Shown: positions 53,502 to 63,106, counted from the first letter of the stretch. The stretch: DNA of 64,000 nt from Micrococcaceae bacterium RIT 802 (GCA_016892645.1 JAFEMX010000016.1:1-64000); one strand, 5' to 3'. The notes: generated from the sequence alone by a model not told the origin. Made by a program: numbers and translations.

Positions 53502-55574
53502 ATGGCCCGCGGCATCTACGTCAGTGCGTCCACCCCGGCGAGCGGGAAGTCGCTGGTCACCCTGGGCCTGGCGGATCTGCTGCACCGGCACGCCGACCGG
53601 ATCGGGTTCTTCCGACCCATCACCGATGGCCCCGACGTGGACACCGATCCGGCGGTCGCCCTGATCCGCGACCTCTTCAACCTGGACGACGCGCATGCCG
53701 GCGTGGCCATGACCCGGGCGCAGGCCCGCGAGCTCATCGTCGCCGGGAAGATCGACGAGATCCACTCCCGCTCCCTGGAGGCCTACAGCCGGATTGCCCG
53801 GGACGTTGACGTCGTCATCGTCGAGGGCACCGACCTGACCGACCACGACGCAGCCCTGGAGTTCGGGCTCAACGCCCAGCTGGCCAACCACCTCGGCTGC
53901 CATGTCGTCGGCGTGGTCAATGCCGCCGGGCACACGGTGAACGAGGCGGTGGACGCCGTGGACGTGGCCCGCAAGGGCTTCTACGAGGAAAACGTCTCCC
54001 TGCTCTCCATGATCGTCAACCGGGCCGACCCGGACCTGGCCGATCAGATCCGCGAGTCCGTCCGCCCCGGGCTGCAACACCGCAAGGTCTACGTGCTGCC
54101 GGAAATCGACGAGATCGTCAGGCCCACCGTCGGGGAAGTCAGTGCCGCACTCGGCGCCCGCCTGGTCGCCGGGGCACCCGAGCTGGACCGCGACGTCCGG
54201 CACGTCCTGGTCGCCGCCATGAACGTGGGATACCTGCTCGAGCGCTACCGCGACGACTCCCTCGTCATCGCCCCGGCGGACCGCTCCGACGTCATGGCCA
54301 CCGCCGTGGCCACCTCCCGCACCCCGGGCTTCCCCACCACCGCCGGCCTGCTGCTCACCGGACCCCGCCCGGTCGAGGACTCGATCCTGCCGCTGCTGGC
54401 CGCCGCCCCCTTCCCCGTCTTCACCGTCCCGGAGGACACCTACTCCACGGCACACCGCGTCTGGGAGGTCTCCGGCACGCTGACCGCCGGGCAGCCCCGC
54501 AAGACGGCGGCGGCCCTCGGCGCGTGGTACCGCGACGTCGACGAGGACGAACTGCTCGCCCGGGTCTCCCTGCCGGCCCCGGAGACCATGACGCCGCTGC
54601 GCTTCCTGCACCAGCTCGTCGAACGGGCCCGGTCCTCCCGCCAGCGCATCGTGCTGCCCGAGGGCGAGGACCTGCGCATCCTGCGGGCCGCCGAGATCAT
54701 CAACCGCCGCGACATCTGCGACCTGGTCATCCTCGGCAACACCCACGAGGTCCGCGAACTGGCGGCCGCCCACGGCGTCGACCTGAACGGCATACCCGTC
54801 ACCGACCCGGCCCGCAGCGACCTGCTGGAGGGCTTCGCCACCGAATATGCGAAGCTGCGCGCCCACAAGGGCGTCACCGTCGAAGCCGCCCGCGAACGCA
54901 TGCTCGACCGGTCCTATTTCGCGACGATGATGGTCCACCTGGGCCACGTGGACGGCATGGTCTCCGGCGCCGCCCACACCACGGCGAACACCATCCGCCC
55001 CTCGCTGGAGTTCATCAAGACCCGGCCCGGGGTCGCCGTCGTCTCCTCCGTATTCCTCATGCTGATGGAGGACCGGGTGCTGGTCTACGGGGACTGCGCG
55101 GTGAACCCGGAACCCGATTCCGCCCAGCTCGCCGACATCGCCGTCGCCTCCGCCCAGACGGCGCGGCAGTTCGGCGTCGAACCCCGGGTGGCCATGCTCT
55201 CCTACTCGACCGGCACCTCCGGATCCGGCGGTTCCGTCGACGACGTCCGCGCCGCCACCGAGCTGGTGCGCGAGCGCGACCCCGGACTCGCCGTGGATGG
55301 CCCCATCCAGTACGACGCCGCCGTGGACGCCTCCATCGGCGCGTCCAAGCTGCCCGGTTCCTCGGTCGCCGGACAGGCGACGGTGTTCATCTTCCCGGAC
55401 CTGAACACCGGCAACAACACGTACAAGGCCGTCCAGCAATCCGCCGGCGCCGTGGCCGTCGGGCCGGTGCTGCAGGGCCTGAACAAACCGGTCAACGACC
55501 TCTCCCGCGGCTGCACGGTGGACGACATCGTCAACACCGTGGCGATCACCGCCATCCAGGCCCAGGAAGACTAA
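53502..55574 (+). CDS. pta: Phosphate acetyltransferase (long form with BioD-like domain)
   Basis: A 690-residue Pta that converts acetyl-CoA and phosphate to acetyl phosphate. The N-terminal ~220 residues are the P-loop BioD/AAA-like domain (SASTPASGKSLVTLGLADLL), a DRTGG domain follows (~220-350), and the C-terminal ~330 residues are the catalytic PTA_PTB domain with IVLPEGEDLRILRAA, MVHLGHVDGMVSGAAHTTA and LSYSTGTSGSGG. This long form is usual in actinobacteria and enterics. The start ATG 53502 has AAGGAG upstream. ackA follows after 25 bp. Confidence 0.96.
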   Translation: MARGIYVSASTPASGKSLVTLGLADLLHRHADRIGFFRPITDGPDVDTDPAVALIRDLFNLDDAHAGVAMTRAQARELIVAGKIDEIHSRSLEAYSRIARDVDVVIVEGTDLTDHDAALEFGLNAQLANHLGCHVVGVVNAAGHTVNEAVDAVDVARKGFYEENVSLLSMIVNRADPDLADQIRESVRPGLQHRKVYVLPEIDEIVRPTVGEVSAALGARLVAGAPELDRDVRHVLVAAMNVGYLLERYRDDSLVIAPADRSDVMATAVATSRTPGFPTTAGLLLTGPRPVEDSILPLLAAAPFPVFTVPEDTYSTAHRVWEVSGTLTAGQPRKTAAALGAWYRDVDEDELLARVSLPAPETMTPLRFLHQLVERARSSRQRIVLPEGEDLRILRAAEIINRRDICDLVILGNTHEVRELAAAHGVDLNGIPVTDPARSDLLEGFATEYAKLRAHKGVTVEAARERMLDRSYFATMMVHLGHVDGMVSGAAHTTANTIRPSLEFIKTRPGVAVVSSVFLMLMEDRVLVYGDCAVNPEPDSAQLADIAVASAQTARQFGVEPRVAMLSYSTGTSGSGGSVDDVRAATELVRERDPGLAVDGPIQYDAAVDASIGASKLPGSSVAGQATVFIFPDLNTGNNTYKAVQQSAGAVAVGPVLQGLNKPVNDLSRGCTVDDIVNTVAITAIQAQED

Positions 55575-55599
55575 CCCAGGAAAACTAGGAGTCACCCGC

Positions 55600-56730
55600 A
55601 TGCTCGTACTCGTCATCAACTCGGGGTCGTCGTCGCTGAAGTACCAGGTCCGCGAAACCACCACCGAGGAGGTCCTGCTCTCCGGCCTGGTCGAACGGAT
55701 CGGCGAGACCGAGGTCCCCGACCACGCAGCCGCCCTGGAAACCGTGGAGGAGCACCTGCACCGCGTCCTGGGCGACCGCGAGATCGAGGCGGTCGGCCAC
55801 CGGGTGGTCCACGGCGGCGAGCGCTTCACCACCCCGGTGCTGATCACGCACGAGATCGTCCGGGAGATCGAGCGCCTCGCACCGCTGGCGCCCCTGCACA
55901 ACCCTGCCGCCGCCCTGGGCATCCGCGCCCTGCTGGACAAGTGGCCCAAGCTCCCCCAGGTGGCGGTCTTCGACACCGCGTTCCACCGCACCATGCCCGA
56001 ATACGCCTGGCGCTACGCCGTCCCCGACGACCTGTACAAGAAGCACGGCGTGCGCCGCTACGGGTTCCATGGCACCAGTCACGACCACGTCGCCGGCAAG
56101 GCCGCCGAACTGCTCGGCATCGAGCGCGGCCGCTTCCGCGCGGTCATCGCCCACCTGGGCAACGGCGCCTCGGTCACGGCCATCCGCGACGGGCGGAGCA
56201 TCGACACCTCCATGGGCTACACCCCGCTCGAGGGCCTGGTCATGGGCACCCGCTCCGGGGACCTCGACGCCTCGATCGTCACCCAGCTGGTCATCCGCGG
56301 CGAATACACCGCCGAGGAGATGGACCGCATCCTCAACAAGGACTCCGGGCTCAAGGGGCTCTCCGGCGACAACGACATGCGCACGGTGGTCGAGGCCGCT
56401 GCGGAGGGGCACGACGGCGCCGAGCTGGCTTTGGAGGTCGCCTCCTACCGGCTGCAAAAGTACATCGGCGGGTACCACGTAGCCGTCGGCGGCGCCCAGG
56501 CCATCGTGTTCACCGCCGGCATCGGGGAGAACTCCTGGCCGTTCCGCAAGCGCGTGGTCGACGGCCTCGGCGCGCTGGGAGTCACGCTCGACGAGATGTC
56601 CAACGTCGAGCGCAGCAAGGAACCCCGGGTCATCTCGGCGGCGGATTCGGCCATCCCGGTCCTGGTCGTCCCGACCGACGAGGAGTCGGAGATCGCCCGG
56701 GCCACCGAGGAGCTGGCCCGCCCCGAATAG
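55600..56730 (+). CDS. ackA: Acetate kinase
   Basis: A 376-residue acetate kinase, which turns acetyl phosphate and ADP into acetate and ATP. The family signatures are VLVINSGSSSLKYQV at the N-terminus, FDTAFHRTMPEYAWRYAVP, YGFHGTSHDHV, AHLGNGASVTAIRDGRSIDT (quoted: AHLGNGASVTAIRDGRSIDT) and FTAGIGENS. It is slightly shorter than the usual ~400 residues, but all active-site blocks are present. It forms the pta-ackA acetate overflow/uptake operon. Confidence 0.97.
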   Translation: MLVLVINSGSSSLKYQVRETTTEEVLLSGLVERIGETEVPDHAAALETVEEHLHRVLGDREIEAVGHRVVHGGERFTTPVLITHEIVREIERLAPLAPLHNPAAALGIRALLDKWPKLPQVAVFDTAFHRTMPEYAWRYAVPDDLYKKHGVRRYGFHGTSHDHVAGKAAELLGIERGRFRAVIAHLGNGASVTAIRDGRSIDTSMGYTPLEGLVMGTRSGDLDASIVTQLVIRGEYTAEEMDRILNKDSGLKGLSGDNDMRTVVEAAAEGHDGAELALEVASYRLQKYIGGYHVAVGGAQAIVFTAGIGENSWPFRKRVVDGLGALGVTLDEMSNVERSKEPRVISAADSAIPVLVVPTDEESEIARATEELARPE

Positions 56731-56778
56731 GCGTCGTGGCGGCGTGCCATGCGGTCCCCGATAAGGCAGGATGGGACT

Positions 56779-58500
56779 ATGACGCACGCCACACCCGAGT
56801 TCACCGATTCCAGCCGTCCCGCGGAGGGCGATGGCCCGCTCCTGCAGATCACCGACCTGGCCATCGACTTCAGCACGCTGAACGGTCCGGTCAAGGCGGT
56901 CGAGGGGGCCAATCTCAGCTTGCAGGCCGGCAAGACGCTGGCCATCGTCGGGGAATCCGGGTCCGGCAAGTCCACCACGGCCATGGCGGCCATCGGCCTG
57001 CTGGCGGGAAACGGCACGGTGGTCGGCGGGAGCATCAGGTTCGACGGCCAGGAACTCGTCGGCCTGCCGGAGGCGAAGATGCGTTCCATCCGGGGCCGCC
57101 AGATCGGCCTGGTCCCGCAGGATCCCATGTCCAACCTGAACCCCGTGTCGAAGATCGGCCAACAGGTGGCCGAAACGCTGCTGGTCCACGGGATGGCCAC
57201 CCGCAAGAACGTCGACGCCCGGGTCGTGGCCACCCTCGAGGCGGCCGGGATCCCCGACGCCAAGTCGCGCGCCAAGCAGTACCCGCACGAGTTCTCCGGC
57301 GGCCTGCGCCAACGTGCCCTGATCGCCATCGGCCTAGCGTGCAGACCGCGCCTGCTCATCGCCGACGAGCCCACCTCGGCACTGGATGTGACCGTCCAGC
57401 AGACCATTCTGGACCAGATCGACCGGATGACCGCAGAGCTGGGAACGTCCGTCCTGCTGATCACGCACGACCTCGGCCTGGCCGCCGAGCGCGCCTCCGA
57501 TCTGGTGGTCATGCACCGCGGCAAGGTCGTGGAGTCCGGGCCGGCCCGCCAGCTCCTGGAGGACCCCCAGCATCCGTACACCCAGTCGCTGGTCAAGGCG
57601 GCACCCTCGGTGGCGGTCGCACGCCTCAGCCCGGGCGCCTTCGCCGGCGACGCCTCCGAACGTGCCGGGAAGGCCGCCCGGGCTGCCGGTGACGGCGGCG
57701 CGGCGGAGAACATCGTGGAGATCCGCGACCTGACCAAGGCCTACAAGCGCCGTGGGTCCAAGGAGGACTTCTTCGCCGCACGCGACGTCACCCTGGACAT
57801 CCCCCGCGGTTCCACCGTGGCCATCGTCGGCGAATCGGGCTCGGGCAAGACGACGACGGCACGCATGCTGCTCAAGCTCATCGAGCCGACCCGCGGCACC
57901 ATGCTCTTCGACGGCAAGGACGTGGCCACGCTGAACCGGGACGACCTGCGCGACTTCCGCCAGCGGGTCCAACCGGTCTTCCAGGACCCCTACTCCTCGC
58001 TGAACCCCATGTTCACCGTCGGACGGATCATCGAGGAGCCGCTGAGCACCTACAAGCGCGGCACCTCGGCCGAACGCAACGCCCGCGTCCACGAGCTCAT
58101 GGACCAGGTCTCGTTGCCGCATTCGATGCTGCGCCGCTACCCGGCGGAGTTGTCCGGCGGCCAGCGCCAGCGCGTTGCCATCGCCCGGGCCCTGGCGCTG
58201 AAACCCGAACTGATCGTCTGCGACGAGCCGGTCTCGGCGCTGGATGTCCTCGTCCAGGCCCAGATCCTCGAGTTGCTCGGCGACCTGCAGGCCGAACTGG
58301 GGTTGAGCTACCTGTTCATCTCCCACGACCTGGCGGTGGTCCGCCTGATCTCCGACTTCGTCTGCGTGATGAAGGACGGCGAACTCGTCGAGGCCGCCAC
58401 CAGCGAGGAGATCTTCACGAACGCCCGCCACCCCTACACCCGCAAGCTGCTCGCCTCGATCCCCGGCAACGAGCTGGAAATCGATCCGGACGCCGCCTAA
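56779..58500 (+). CDS. Fused dipeptide/oligopeptide ABC transporter ATPase (DppD-DppF)
   Basis: A 573-residue protein with two complete ABC ATPase domains. Domain 1 (residues ~25-270) has GESGSGKST, the signature FSGGLRQRALIA and LLIADEPTSALD. Domain 2 (~310-560) has GESGSGKTT, LSGGQRQRVAIARAL and IVCDEPVSALD. Both have the PYT-containing oligopeptide C-terminal motif (HPYTQSLVKA, HPYTRKLLAS). It powers a peptide importer whose permeases and binding protein lie convergently at 58931-62664. Domain 1 has LRQR in the signature. Confidence 0.94.
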   Translation: MTHATPEFTDSSRPAEGDGPLLQITDLAIDFSTLNGPVKAVEGANLSLQAGKTLAIVGESGSGKSTTAMAAIGLLAGNGTVVGGSIRFDGQELVGLPEAKMRSIRGRQIGLVPQDPMSNLNPVSKIGQQVAETLLVHGMATRKNVDARVVATLEAAGIPDAKSRAKQYPHEFSGGLRQRALIAIGLACRPRLLIADEPTSALDVTVQQTILDQIDRMTAELGTSVLLITHDLGLAAERASDLVVMHRGKVVESGPARQLLEDPQHPYTQSLVKAAPSVAVARLSPGAFAGDASERAGKAARAAGDGGAAENIVEIRDLTKAYKRRGSKEDFFAARDVTLDIPRGSTVAIVGESGSGKTTTARMLLKLIEPTRGTMLFDGKDVATLNRDDLRDFRQRVQPVFQDPYSSLNPMFTVGRIIEEPLSTYKRGTSAERNARVHELMDQVSLPHSMLRRYPAELSGGQRQRVAIARALALKPELIVCDEPVSALDVLVQAQILELLGDLQAELGLSYLFISHDLAVVRLISDFVCVMKDGELVEAATSEEIFTNARHPYTRKLLASIPGNELEIDPDAA

Positions 58501-58513
58501 GGAGGCGAACGCC

Positions 58514-58921
58514 ATGCCGTCCTGGCTCGACCACCCCCGGTCACCGGACGAGGGCGACGAGAACGACGACGACGCCCGGTCACCCGGCTCGGCCGGATCA
58601 CCCGGCGCGGGCCAACGGGACAGCCAGCCCGCCCCCGCCGAGGACCACTATGCCAACGGGTCCTCCGAGTTCCACGGTGCCGGCGCGGTCCCGGAGGGCT
58701 TCGGTTTCCGCACCGGCATGCGCAGCGCCCGCACCGTGCTGGGCTTCGCCTGGTTCGTGCTCATCATGGGGACCCTGTTGTTGTTGATGGGGGCGGTCAT
58801 CTTCATCGGCCAGTCCGCCTGGATCCCCCTCGTGCTGCTCTGCCTGCTCGAGCTGGGCTTCATCGCCGTGTTCCTCGTCCTGGTGAACCTGGCGCGCCAG
58901 CGCCGCAACCAGCCCGACTGA
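58514..58921 (+). CDS. Small membrane protein downstream of the fused ATPase
   Basis: A 135-residue protein with a ~70-residue disordered, acidic and Pro/Ser-rich N-terminus and two membrane helices (about residues 76-99 and 104-127). It begins 14 bp after the ATPase stop with GGAGG nine bases upstream (AAGGAGGCG), so it is co-expressed with the transporter ATPase. I recognise no family. It may be an accessory membrane protein or unrelated. Confidence 0.78.
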   Translation: MPSWLDHPRSPDEGDENDDDARSPGSAGSPGAGQRDSQPAPAEDHYANGSSEFHGAGAVPEGFGFRTGMRSARTVLGFAWFVLIMGTLLLLMGAVIFIGQSAWIPLVLLCLLELGFIAVFLVLVNLARQRRNQPD

Positions 58922-58930
58922 GCCGCGCTG

Positions 58931-59899
58931 CTACCGGGACTTGGGGTCCAGCGATTCGCGCAGCGATTCACCCAGCAGGGTGAACCCCAGCGCGGTGATG
59001 GCGATGCAGGCACCCGGCAGGAACGCCAGTTGCGGCGCGATCCCCAGCTCGGCCTGCGCGTAGGTGAGCATGCGGCCCCACTCGGCTGTCTGCGGCAACC
59101 CGCCGCCCAGACCCAGGAAGGACAGTGCCGCCGCGTCGATCACGGCGGTGGCCAACGTGAGCGTCGCCTGGACGATCACCGGGCCCACCGAGTTCGGCAG
59201 CAGATGGCTCATCGTGATCGTGCGCCGGCTCAAGCCCAGCGTCTGGGCGGCCAGGATGTAGTCGGCGCCCTTGTTTTGGAGCATCGACGAGCGCAGCAGG
59301 CGTGCGAAGATCGGCACCGCGGAAACACCGATGGCGATCATCACCGCGTACTGTCCCTGGCCCAGGACCGCGGCGATGGAGACGGCCAGCAGCAGGTTCG
59401 GCACCGAGAGCAGGATGTCCACGAACCGCATGATCACGTTGTCGACCCAGCCGCCGAAGCCACCGGCCAGCAGACCCAGCGCCATGCCGCCGACCAAGCC
59501 GAACGCGGTGGACACGACGCCGATCACCAGCGAGGCGCGTGCGCCCCAGATCAGCTTCGAGAAGACATCCCCGCCGAAGCGGTCCAGTCCCAGCAGGTAC
59601 TGCTCGAATTCGCCCGGGCCCGGAATGTGGGTGGGGATGATCTCCTTGCGCCCGGGCAGGTCGTTCCCGCCATAGGGGGCGATCAACGGTGCGAAGGCGG
59701 CGACCAGCAGGAAGACAACGACGATGACCGCGCCGGCGATGGCCGCCGGGTTGCGGCGCAGCCGGGTAAACGCATCACGCCAGACGCTGTTGCCGCGACG
59801 GGACGGTGCGGGTGGGGCGCCCGCCCCGGGGCCGGGTTCGGGGACGCCGGGTCCCGGCGTCAGTTCGGATCCGCCACTTGGCGGCAGTGTCATGCTCAT
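58931..59899 (-). CDS. Dipeptide/oligopeptide ABC transporter permease (DppC-like)
   Basis: A 322-residue permease with six membrane helices and the N-terminal extension typical of DppC/OppC. It has LLGLDRFGGDVFSKLIWGAR (quoted: GLDRFGGDVFSKLIWGARAS) and the EAA-loop AAQTLGLSRRTITMSHLLPN. The C-terminal DPKSR is typical too. It overlaps the DppB gene as ATGA and ends 10 bp from the convergent small membrane gene. Confidence 0.93.
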   Translation of the reverse strand: MSMTLPPSGGSELTPGPGVPEPGPGAGAPPAPSRRGNSVWRDAFTRLRRNPAAIAGAVIVVVFLLVAAFAPLIAPYGGNDLPGRKEIIPTHIPGPGEFEQYLLGLDRFGGDVFSKLIWGARASLVIGVVSTAFGLVGGMALGLLAGGFGGWVDNVIMRFVDILLSVPNLLLAVSIAAVLGQGQYAVMIAIGVSAVPIFARLLRSSMLQNKGADYILAAQTLGLSRRTITMSHLLPNSVGPVIVQATLTLATAVIDAAALSFLGLGGGLPQTAEWGRMLTYAQAELGIAPQLAFLPGACIAITALGFTLLGESLRESLDPKSR

Positions 59900-60900
59900 T
59901 GCACACGCACCCTCGGGTCGATGAGGCCGTAGGAAATATCCACCAGCAGGTTGATCAGCGCATAGAAGATCGCGATGAAGATGACGAACCCCTGCAGCAC
60001 CGGATAGTCGAGCGTGAAGATGGCATCACGCAGGAACCTGCCGATGCCGCTGAAGGCGAACACCGTCTCGGTGAGCACCGCACCGGAGATCATCAGGCCA
60101 AGTTGCAGGCCGATCGTCGTGGTGACCGGCAACATCGCGTTGCGCAGGATGAACCGGTTGCGGATCAGCTTCTCGGTCAGGCCCTTGGCCCGGGCGGTCC
60201 GCACGTAGTCCGCGTTCACGACCTCCAGCACGGAGGCCCGGGTGATGCGCACGATGATGGCCAGCGGGATGGTGCCCAGCGCCAGGCCGGGCAGCACCAG
60301 GTGCATGAACGCATCCCACGCGGCATCCCATTCACGGGTCAGCAACCCGTCCAGCACGTAGAAGTCGGTGATGTGGGTGGCGTTGATGCGGGGGTTCTGC
60401 CGGCCGTCGGTGGGGAACCACGGAAGCTGGATGGCGAAAACCCATTTCAGGATGAAGGCCAGGAAGAACACCGGGATGACGATGCCCAGCAGGGAGAGCA
60501 CCACGGAGAAGTGGTCCTGCCACTTGCGCACGTGGCGTGCCGCCCAATAGCCCAGCGGGATCCCGACGCCGATGGCGAAGACCAGCGCGACGACGGTCAG
60601 TTCGACGGTGGCCGGGAAGCGGGTGGCGAACTCCTCGGTGACGGTGCGCCCGGTTTGCAGGCTCACCCCGAAGTCGCCGGAGAGCAGCTTGCCCATGTAC
60701 TGCAGGTACTGCACGATGATGGGCCGGTCGAAGCCGTAGGCCTCGTTGATGCGGGCCACCGCCTCGGGGGTGGCCTTGTCCCCCAGCAGGGCGGTGGCGG
60801 GGCCTCCGGGCAGGTTGCGCACCCACACGAAGAGCAGGATGGAAAGCCCCAGGAGCGTCGGGACCAGCAGGGCGATCCGTTTGCCGATGACTCTGAGCAC
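59896..60900 (-). CDS. Dipeptide/oligopeptide ABC transporter permease (DppB-like)
   Basis: A 334-residue DppB/OppB-type permease. It has six membrane segments, the periplasmic loop typical of this subunit (GDFGVSLQTGRTVTEEF), the EAA loop with VRTARAKGLTEKLI, and DPRVRVQ at the end. It follows the binding-protein gene after a 72-bp gap that holds a strong hairpin. Confidence 0.93.
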   Translation of the reverse strand: MLRVIGKRIALLVPTLLGLSILLFVWVRNLPGGPATALLGDKATPEAVARINEAYGFDRPIIVQYLQYMGKLLSGDFGVSLQTGRTVTEEFATRFPATVELTVVALVFAIGVGIPLGYWAARHVRKWQDHFSVVLSLLGIVIPVFFLAFILKWVFAIQLPWFPTDGRQNPRINATHITDFYVLDGLLTREWDAAWDAFMHLVLPGLALGTIPLAIIVRITRASVLEVVNADYVRTARAKGLTEKLIRNRFILRNAMLPVTTTIGLQLGLMISGAVLTETVFAFSGIGRFLRDAIFTLDYPVLQGFVIFIAIFYALINLLVDISYGLIDPRVRVQ

Positions 60901-60925
60901 GGTGTCCTCTCGAGAGCGCGGGATA

Positions 60926-60961
60926 CGGGACGACGGCGGGGATCCTCCCGCCGTCGTCCCG
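60926..60961 (-). terminator. Strong intercistronic hairpin between the binding-protein and permease genes
   Basis: GGGACGACGGCGGG pairs perfectly with CCCGCCGTCGTCCC around the six-base loop GATCCT, and one more C-G pair can extend the stem. No T-run follows on the minus strand, so it is more likely a partial terminator or RNA-stabilising stem that keeps the binding-protein message more abundant than the permease part. Confidence 0.65.
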
Positions 60962-60972
60962 TCCTGCGTTGG

Positions 60973-62664
60973 TTACTTGTTCAGCTTGATCTCGTTGAAG
61001 ACCTCGTCGTTGACCGGGCTCGTCGGGTAGGAGTCGACGCGCTCGTTGAAGGCCAGCGACGGTGCCGGGTGGGCCAGCGGGATGGCCGGGACGAAGTCGG
61101 CGATCTCCGCGTTGATGTCCTGGTAGAGCGGGGTCTGCTTCTCCAGGTCGGCGACACCACGGGCCTTGGCCAGGTCCGAGAACAGCTTCTCGTTGTCGAA
61201 CCCGTACTCCGGCTTCTCGGAGCCGAAGAACACGCCGACGAAGTTGTCGGTGTCGTTGTAGTCACCCGTCCAGCCCAACAGGTGGATGCCGTGGTCCGTG
61301 CCGCCCTGGATGCGGTCCAGGTAGTCCGGGCTCCACTTGTTCGGCTGGGCGTCGACCTTGATGCCCACGTCCTTGAGCTGGGCCGAGAGGTTGGTGAAGA
61401 TCTGCTCGGGGGTCGGCATGTACGGGCGGGAGACGCCGGTCGGGTAGTTGAACTTCACGGTGAAGCCGTTCGGGTAGCCGGCCTCCTTGAGCAGTTCCTT
61501 GGCCTTTTCCGGGTTGTACTCGTACTTCTCGACGTCCGGGTTGTAGCCGTTGACGCTCGGCGGGATGAACTCGATGGCCTTTTCCGTGCCGGTGGGCAGG
61601 GTCTGCTTGATGAGCGCGTCCTTGTCGATCGCGTAGGACAGCGCCTGGCGGACCTTGAGCTTGGAGAGTTCCTTGACCTTCTGGTTGATGCCCAGATACA
61701 GGATGGTGAACGGCTGACGGGCGACGACCTTGTAGCCGGCCTTCTCCAGGGCGTCGGTGTCCGACGGGGAGACCAGATCGTAGCCGTCGATGCTGCCTGC
61801 CTCGAGGGCCTGGCGGCGGGCCACCGGGTCGTCGATGACGCGGAAGATGATCTTGTCGATCTGCCCCTTCTCGCCCCAGTAGTCCTCGTTGTAGGAGAGT
61901 TCGACGCTCTGGCCGGTCTCCCACTTGTCGAACTTGAACGGGCCGGTGCCGACCGGGTGCTTGGTGGCGTATTCGGAGAGGACCGGGGCCTCGGCGGTGC
62001 CGCCGACCTTGTCGGCGTCGTACTTCTCCAGCGCCGTCGGGGACTGCATGGCGAAGGCCGGCAAGCTCAGCGCGGCGACGAAACCGGCGAACGGCTTGGC
62101 CAGGGTGATCTTCGCTTCGGAGTCCGAGACCGCGTCGCAGGACTTGTAGACGGCCTTCTCCGGCTTGTCGGCGAAACCGCGGAAGAGGTTGCCGTAGTAG
62201 TAGGCGACGGTTTCGGACTGCTGGATGCCCTTGAAGTGGTACCAGCGCTCGAAGTTGGAGCAGACTGCCTTGGCGTTGAAGTCGGTGCCGTCGTGGAACT
62301 TCACGCCTTCCTTGAGCTTGAAGTCGTAGCTCAGCCCGTCCTCGGACTGCTCCCACGATTCTGCGAGCAGTGGTGCCGGGTCGGCGGTGCCCGGCTTCGT
62401 GCCGACCAGTCCCTCGAAGATCTGGCGGCTGACGCGGAACGATTCCCCGTCGGAGGCGAAGGCCGGGTCAAGCGACTTCGGGTCCGACGAGGCGGCGAAG
62501 ATGAACGTGGAATTCACCGCCGCATCCCCGGAGCCTCCCCCGTCGGCGTTGTCGCGCTGGCTCTCGGCGCATCCGCTGAGCACCAGTGCCCCGATCGCGA
62601 ACGAGGTGGTGATGGCTGCAAAACGGCGGGACATTTTCCACCGCGGCGTGCCATTGGGTGTCAT
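60973..62664 (-). CDS. Peptide ABC transporter substrate-binding lipoprotein (DppA/OppA family)
   Basis: A 563-residue solute-binding protein of SBP family 5. The lipoprotein signal ends in the lipobox VLSGC near residue 32. Family features are FAASSDPKSLDPAFASDGES, AESWEQSEDGLSYDFKLKEG (quoted: WEQSEDGLSYDFKLKEG), VKFHDG and LGINQKVKELSKLKVRQALS. The start ATG 62664 has AGGAGA upstream; ATG 62634 is a less supported choice. It delivers peptides or similar ligands to DppBC; the ligand is unknown. Confidence 0.93.
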   Translation of the reverse strand: MTPNGTPRWKMSRRFAAITTSFAIGALVLSGCAESQRDNADGGGSGDAAVNSTFIFAASSDPKSLDPAFASDGESFRVSRQIFEGLVGTKPGTADPAPLLAESWEQSEDGLSYDFKLKEGVKFHDGTDFNAKAVCSNFERWYHFKGIQQSETVAYYYGNLFRGFADKPEKAVYKSCDAVSDSEAKITLAKPFAGFVAALSLPAFAMQSPTALEKYDADKVGGTAEAPVLSEYATKHPVGTGPFKFDKWETGQSVELSYNEDYWGEKGQIDKIIFRVIDDPVARRQALEAGSIDGYDLVSPSDTDALEKAGYKVVARQPFTILYLGINQKVKELSKLKVRQALSYAIDKDALIKQTLPTGTEKAIEFIPPSVNGYNPDVEKYEYNPEKAKELLKEAGYPNGFTVKFNYPTGVSRPYMPTPEQIFTNLSAQLKDVGIKVDAQPNKWSPDYLDRIQGGTDHGIHLLGWTGDYNDTDNFVGVFFGSEKPEYGFDNEKLFSDLAKARGVADLEKQTPLYQDINAEIADFVPAIPLAHPAPSLAFNERVDSYPTSPVNDEVFNEIKLNK

Positions 62665-62794
62665 GGCTTCTCCTGAAGGTCGAGTGATCGCACCGTGGAG
62701 GTCGCTTCCACGTGCACCTCCCGGCAGGAGGAGCGGTGCTTGGATGTGAGCCTAGTCTCATTCGGTCCAGGATTCACGCAAGCCAGACCCCTTT

Positions 62795-63106
62795 TTATGG
62801 CATGCCGGTCCAACGGAGCAGCGCGGCGGCGGCGGCACCGGCGATGACGACGACCAGGAACGGGGCGCGCAGCACCAGGGCGATGGCCGCTGCAACGAGG
62901 GCGCCCACCCGCGCGTCGAGGACCAGCTGCTGCCCGGAGGCGAACGTGTTGACCGCCGTCAGCGAGGCCAGCAGCCCGATGGTCAGGGCCGCGGCGACAC
63001 GCCCCATGCGCGGCTTGTCCAGGATGCGTGCCGGCACCAGGTACCCGGACAGCTTGGACAGGTAGGCGACCACGCAGGCCGCCAGGACCCACCACCACAG
63101 GCTCAT
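62795..63106 (-). CDS. azlD: AzlD-family branched-chain amino acid exporter subunit
   Basis: A 103-residue protein with four hydrophobic segments, typical of AzlD/YgaH, the small partner of AzlC in branched-chain amino acid export. It has AACVVAYLSKLSGYLVP near the start and the RVAAALTIGLLASLTAVNT helix. It overlaps azlC as ATGA and is coupled to it. The 130 bp to the next gene on the same strand contain the binding-protein promoter region. Confidence 0.88.
   Translation of the reverse strand: MSLWWWVLAACVVAYLSKLSGYLVPARILDKPRMGRVAAALTIGLLASLTAVNTFASGQQLVLDARVGALVAAAIALVLRAPFLVVVIAGAAAAALLRWTGMP

Noticed and set aside
53370-55994. An 874-codon open frame on the minus strand opposite pta
   Set aside because: It is a mirror frame of a GC-rich gene; Pta has the full set of conserved motifs in the sense frame.
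59806-62676. A 956-codon open frame on the plus strand across the peptide transporter genes
   Set aside because: It is antisense to two permeases and a binding protein that have clear family motifs; its own translation is low-complexity Val/Gly/Asp/Arg-rich.
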